Source: Bacteroidota bacterium
Lineage (GTDB): Bacteria; Bacteroidota; Bacteroidia; 2-12-FULL-35-15
Length of the DNA: 5,285 nucleotides
Assembly (NCBI GenBank): GCA_026391935.1
Contig: JAPLDC010000326.1
Coordinates: 1 to 5,285 of the forward strand
Direction: 5' to 3'
Shown here: in pieces, positions 4,908 to 5,285 of the stretch
Layout: each line of letters starts with the position of its first letter
Position numbering within the stretch: position 1 is the stretch's first letter
The notes under the pieces: generated by a model
The model's database searches: none
Seen by the model: the letters and a program-made list of their open reading frames with translations, nothing else
What the model was told of the DNA's origin: nothing
Position numbers and translations under genes: made by a program

Positions 4908-5285
4908 ATGGGTAAGAATGAAGAGAATCAAAATTATTTTAAAGGTAGAGGTGCGCAAGTCAATACTGATAGTCCTTTTTTTAAAAAAAAATACATTTCT
5001 GCACATGATGAAGGATTGGATGAGCCATTATTGAGTGATGCAATAACGCAAATTTTTATAGAAACCCCCAAGAAAATTATCAATCCTGTAAAGAGTCCCG
5101 ATATTCCGGGAATGTATTCTATGAATCCTTATCAAGGTTGTGAGCATGGTTGCATTTATTGTTATGCGCGAAACACCCATGAATATTGGGGTTTTAGTGC
5201 GGGATTGGATTTTGAACGAAAAATTATTGCCAAGCCCAACGCTCCGCAATTAATGGAAAAACAATTCATGAATAAAAACTGGATG
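4908..5285 (+). CDS. PA0069-type radical SAM protein, N-terminal 126 residues (3'-truncated by window end)
   Basis: The frame is open from ATG 4908 to the last base. The radical SAM [4Fe-4S] cluster motif is C78-x3-C82-x2-C85 in GCEHGCIYCYARNTHEYWG, and the flanking MNPYQGC before it and GLDFERKI after it are hallmarks of the PA0069-like/spore-photoproduct-lyase-like group. The N-terminal KGRGAQVN at 12-19 is also typical. These proteins reductively cleave S-adenosylmethionine to start radical chemistry; the substrate of this group is not established to my knowledge. The start is fixed by an in-frame TAA at 4896-4898. The gene is divergent from the phosphatase. The C-terminal two-thirds is outside the window, so completeness is unknown. 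A T7-A9 run lies inside the coding sequence. Confidence 0.93.
   Translation, partial: MGKNEENQNYFKGRGAQVNTDSPFFKKKYISAHDEGLDEPLLSDAITQIFIETPKKIINPVKSPDIPGMYSMNPYQGCEHGCIYCYARNTHEYWGFSAGLDFERKIIAKPNAPQLMEKQFMNKNWM
4976..4991 (+). repeat. T7-A9 homopolymer run inside the radical SAM gene
   Basis: Seven Ts (4976-4982) followed by nine As (4983-4991) encode FFKKK at residues 24-28, early in the protein. The frame is intact across it, as shown by the conserved sequence on both sides. Such runs are prone to polymerase slippage and to sequencing error. Confidence 0.9.

Noticed and set aside
5028..5249. Minus-strand open frame of 73 codons
   Set aside because: It is antisense to the radical SAM cluster motif region, which is clearly coding on the plus strand.

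Overview
The window looks like an ordinary chromosomal stretch from a low-GC member of the Bacteroidota (Flavobacteriia, Chitinophagia or Sphingobacteriia; I cannot narrow it further). The grounds are the AT-rich intergenic DNA, start codons without a Shine-Dalgarno sequence, TAnnTTTG-type -7 promoter elements, a secreted SPOR-domain protein, a membrane-anchored SpoIIE-type phosphatase, and a C1B peptidase of the type common in that phylum. I used no database, so the taxonomy and family names rest on motif recognition.

Layout, left to right. (1) 1-949, plus strand: the C-terminal part of a C1-family (aminopeptidase C / bleomycin hydrolase) cysteine peptidase, cut by the window edge. (2) 957-1039: nested inverted repeats around a strong hairpin, a probable bidirectional terminator between two convergent genes. 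(3) 1062-1910, minus: a secreted protein with an unrecognised N-terminal beta-rich domain, a Thr/Pro-rich linker and a C-terminal SPOR-like domain. (4) 1911-2091: a divergent promoter region. (5) 2092-2463, plus: a 123-residue protein of unknown function whose stop overlaps the next gene's stop. (6) 2460-3554, minus: DNA polymerase IV (dinB), complete, with all catalytic residues and a C-terminal sliding-clamp motif. (7) 3555-3725: a 171-bp gap holding two inverted copies of a GC-rich palindromic repeat around an AT-rich core. (8) 3726-4793, minus: a membrane-anchored SpoIIE/PP2C-type phosphatase with an unusually short extracytoplasmic part. (9) 4794-4907: a divergent promoter region with two AT-rich inverted repeats. 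(10) 4908-5285, plus: the N-terminal 126 residues of a PA0069-type radical SAM protein, cut by the window end.

The genes do not form an obvious pathway. Orientation alternates (+, -, +, -, -, +), so most are probably single-gene transcription units; only the phosphatase and dinB are co-directional, and the repeat-filled gap between them argues against tight coupling. I found no convincing new multi-gene system. The points most worth a second look are the paired GC-rich repeats between the phosphatase and dinB, the phosphatase lacking a sensor domain, the unassigned N-terminal domain of the SPOR protein, and the 123-residue unknown protein.
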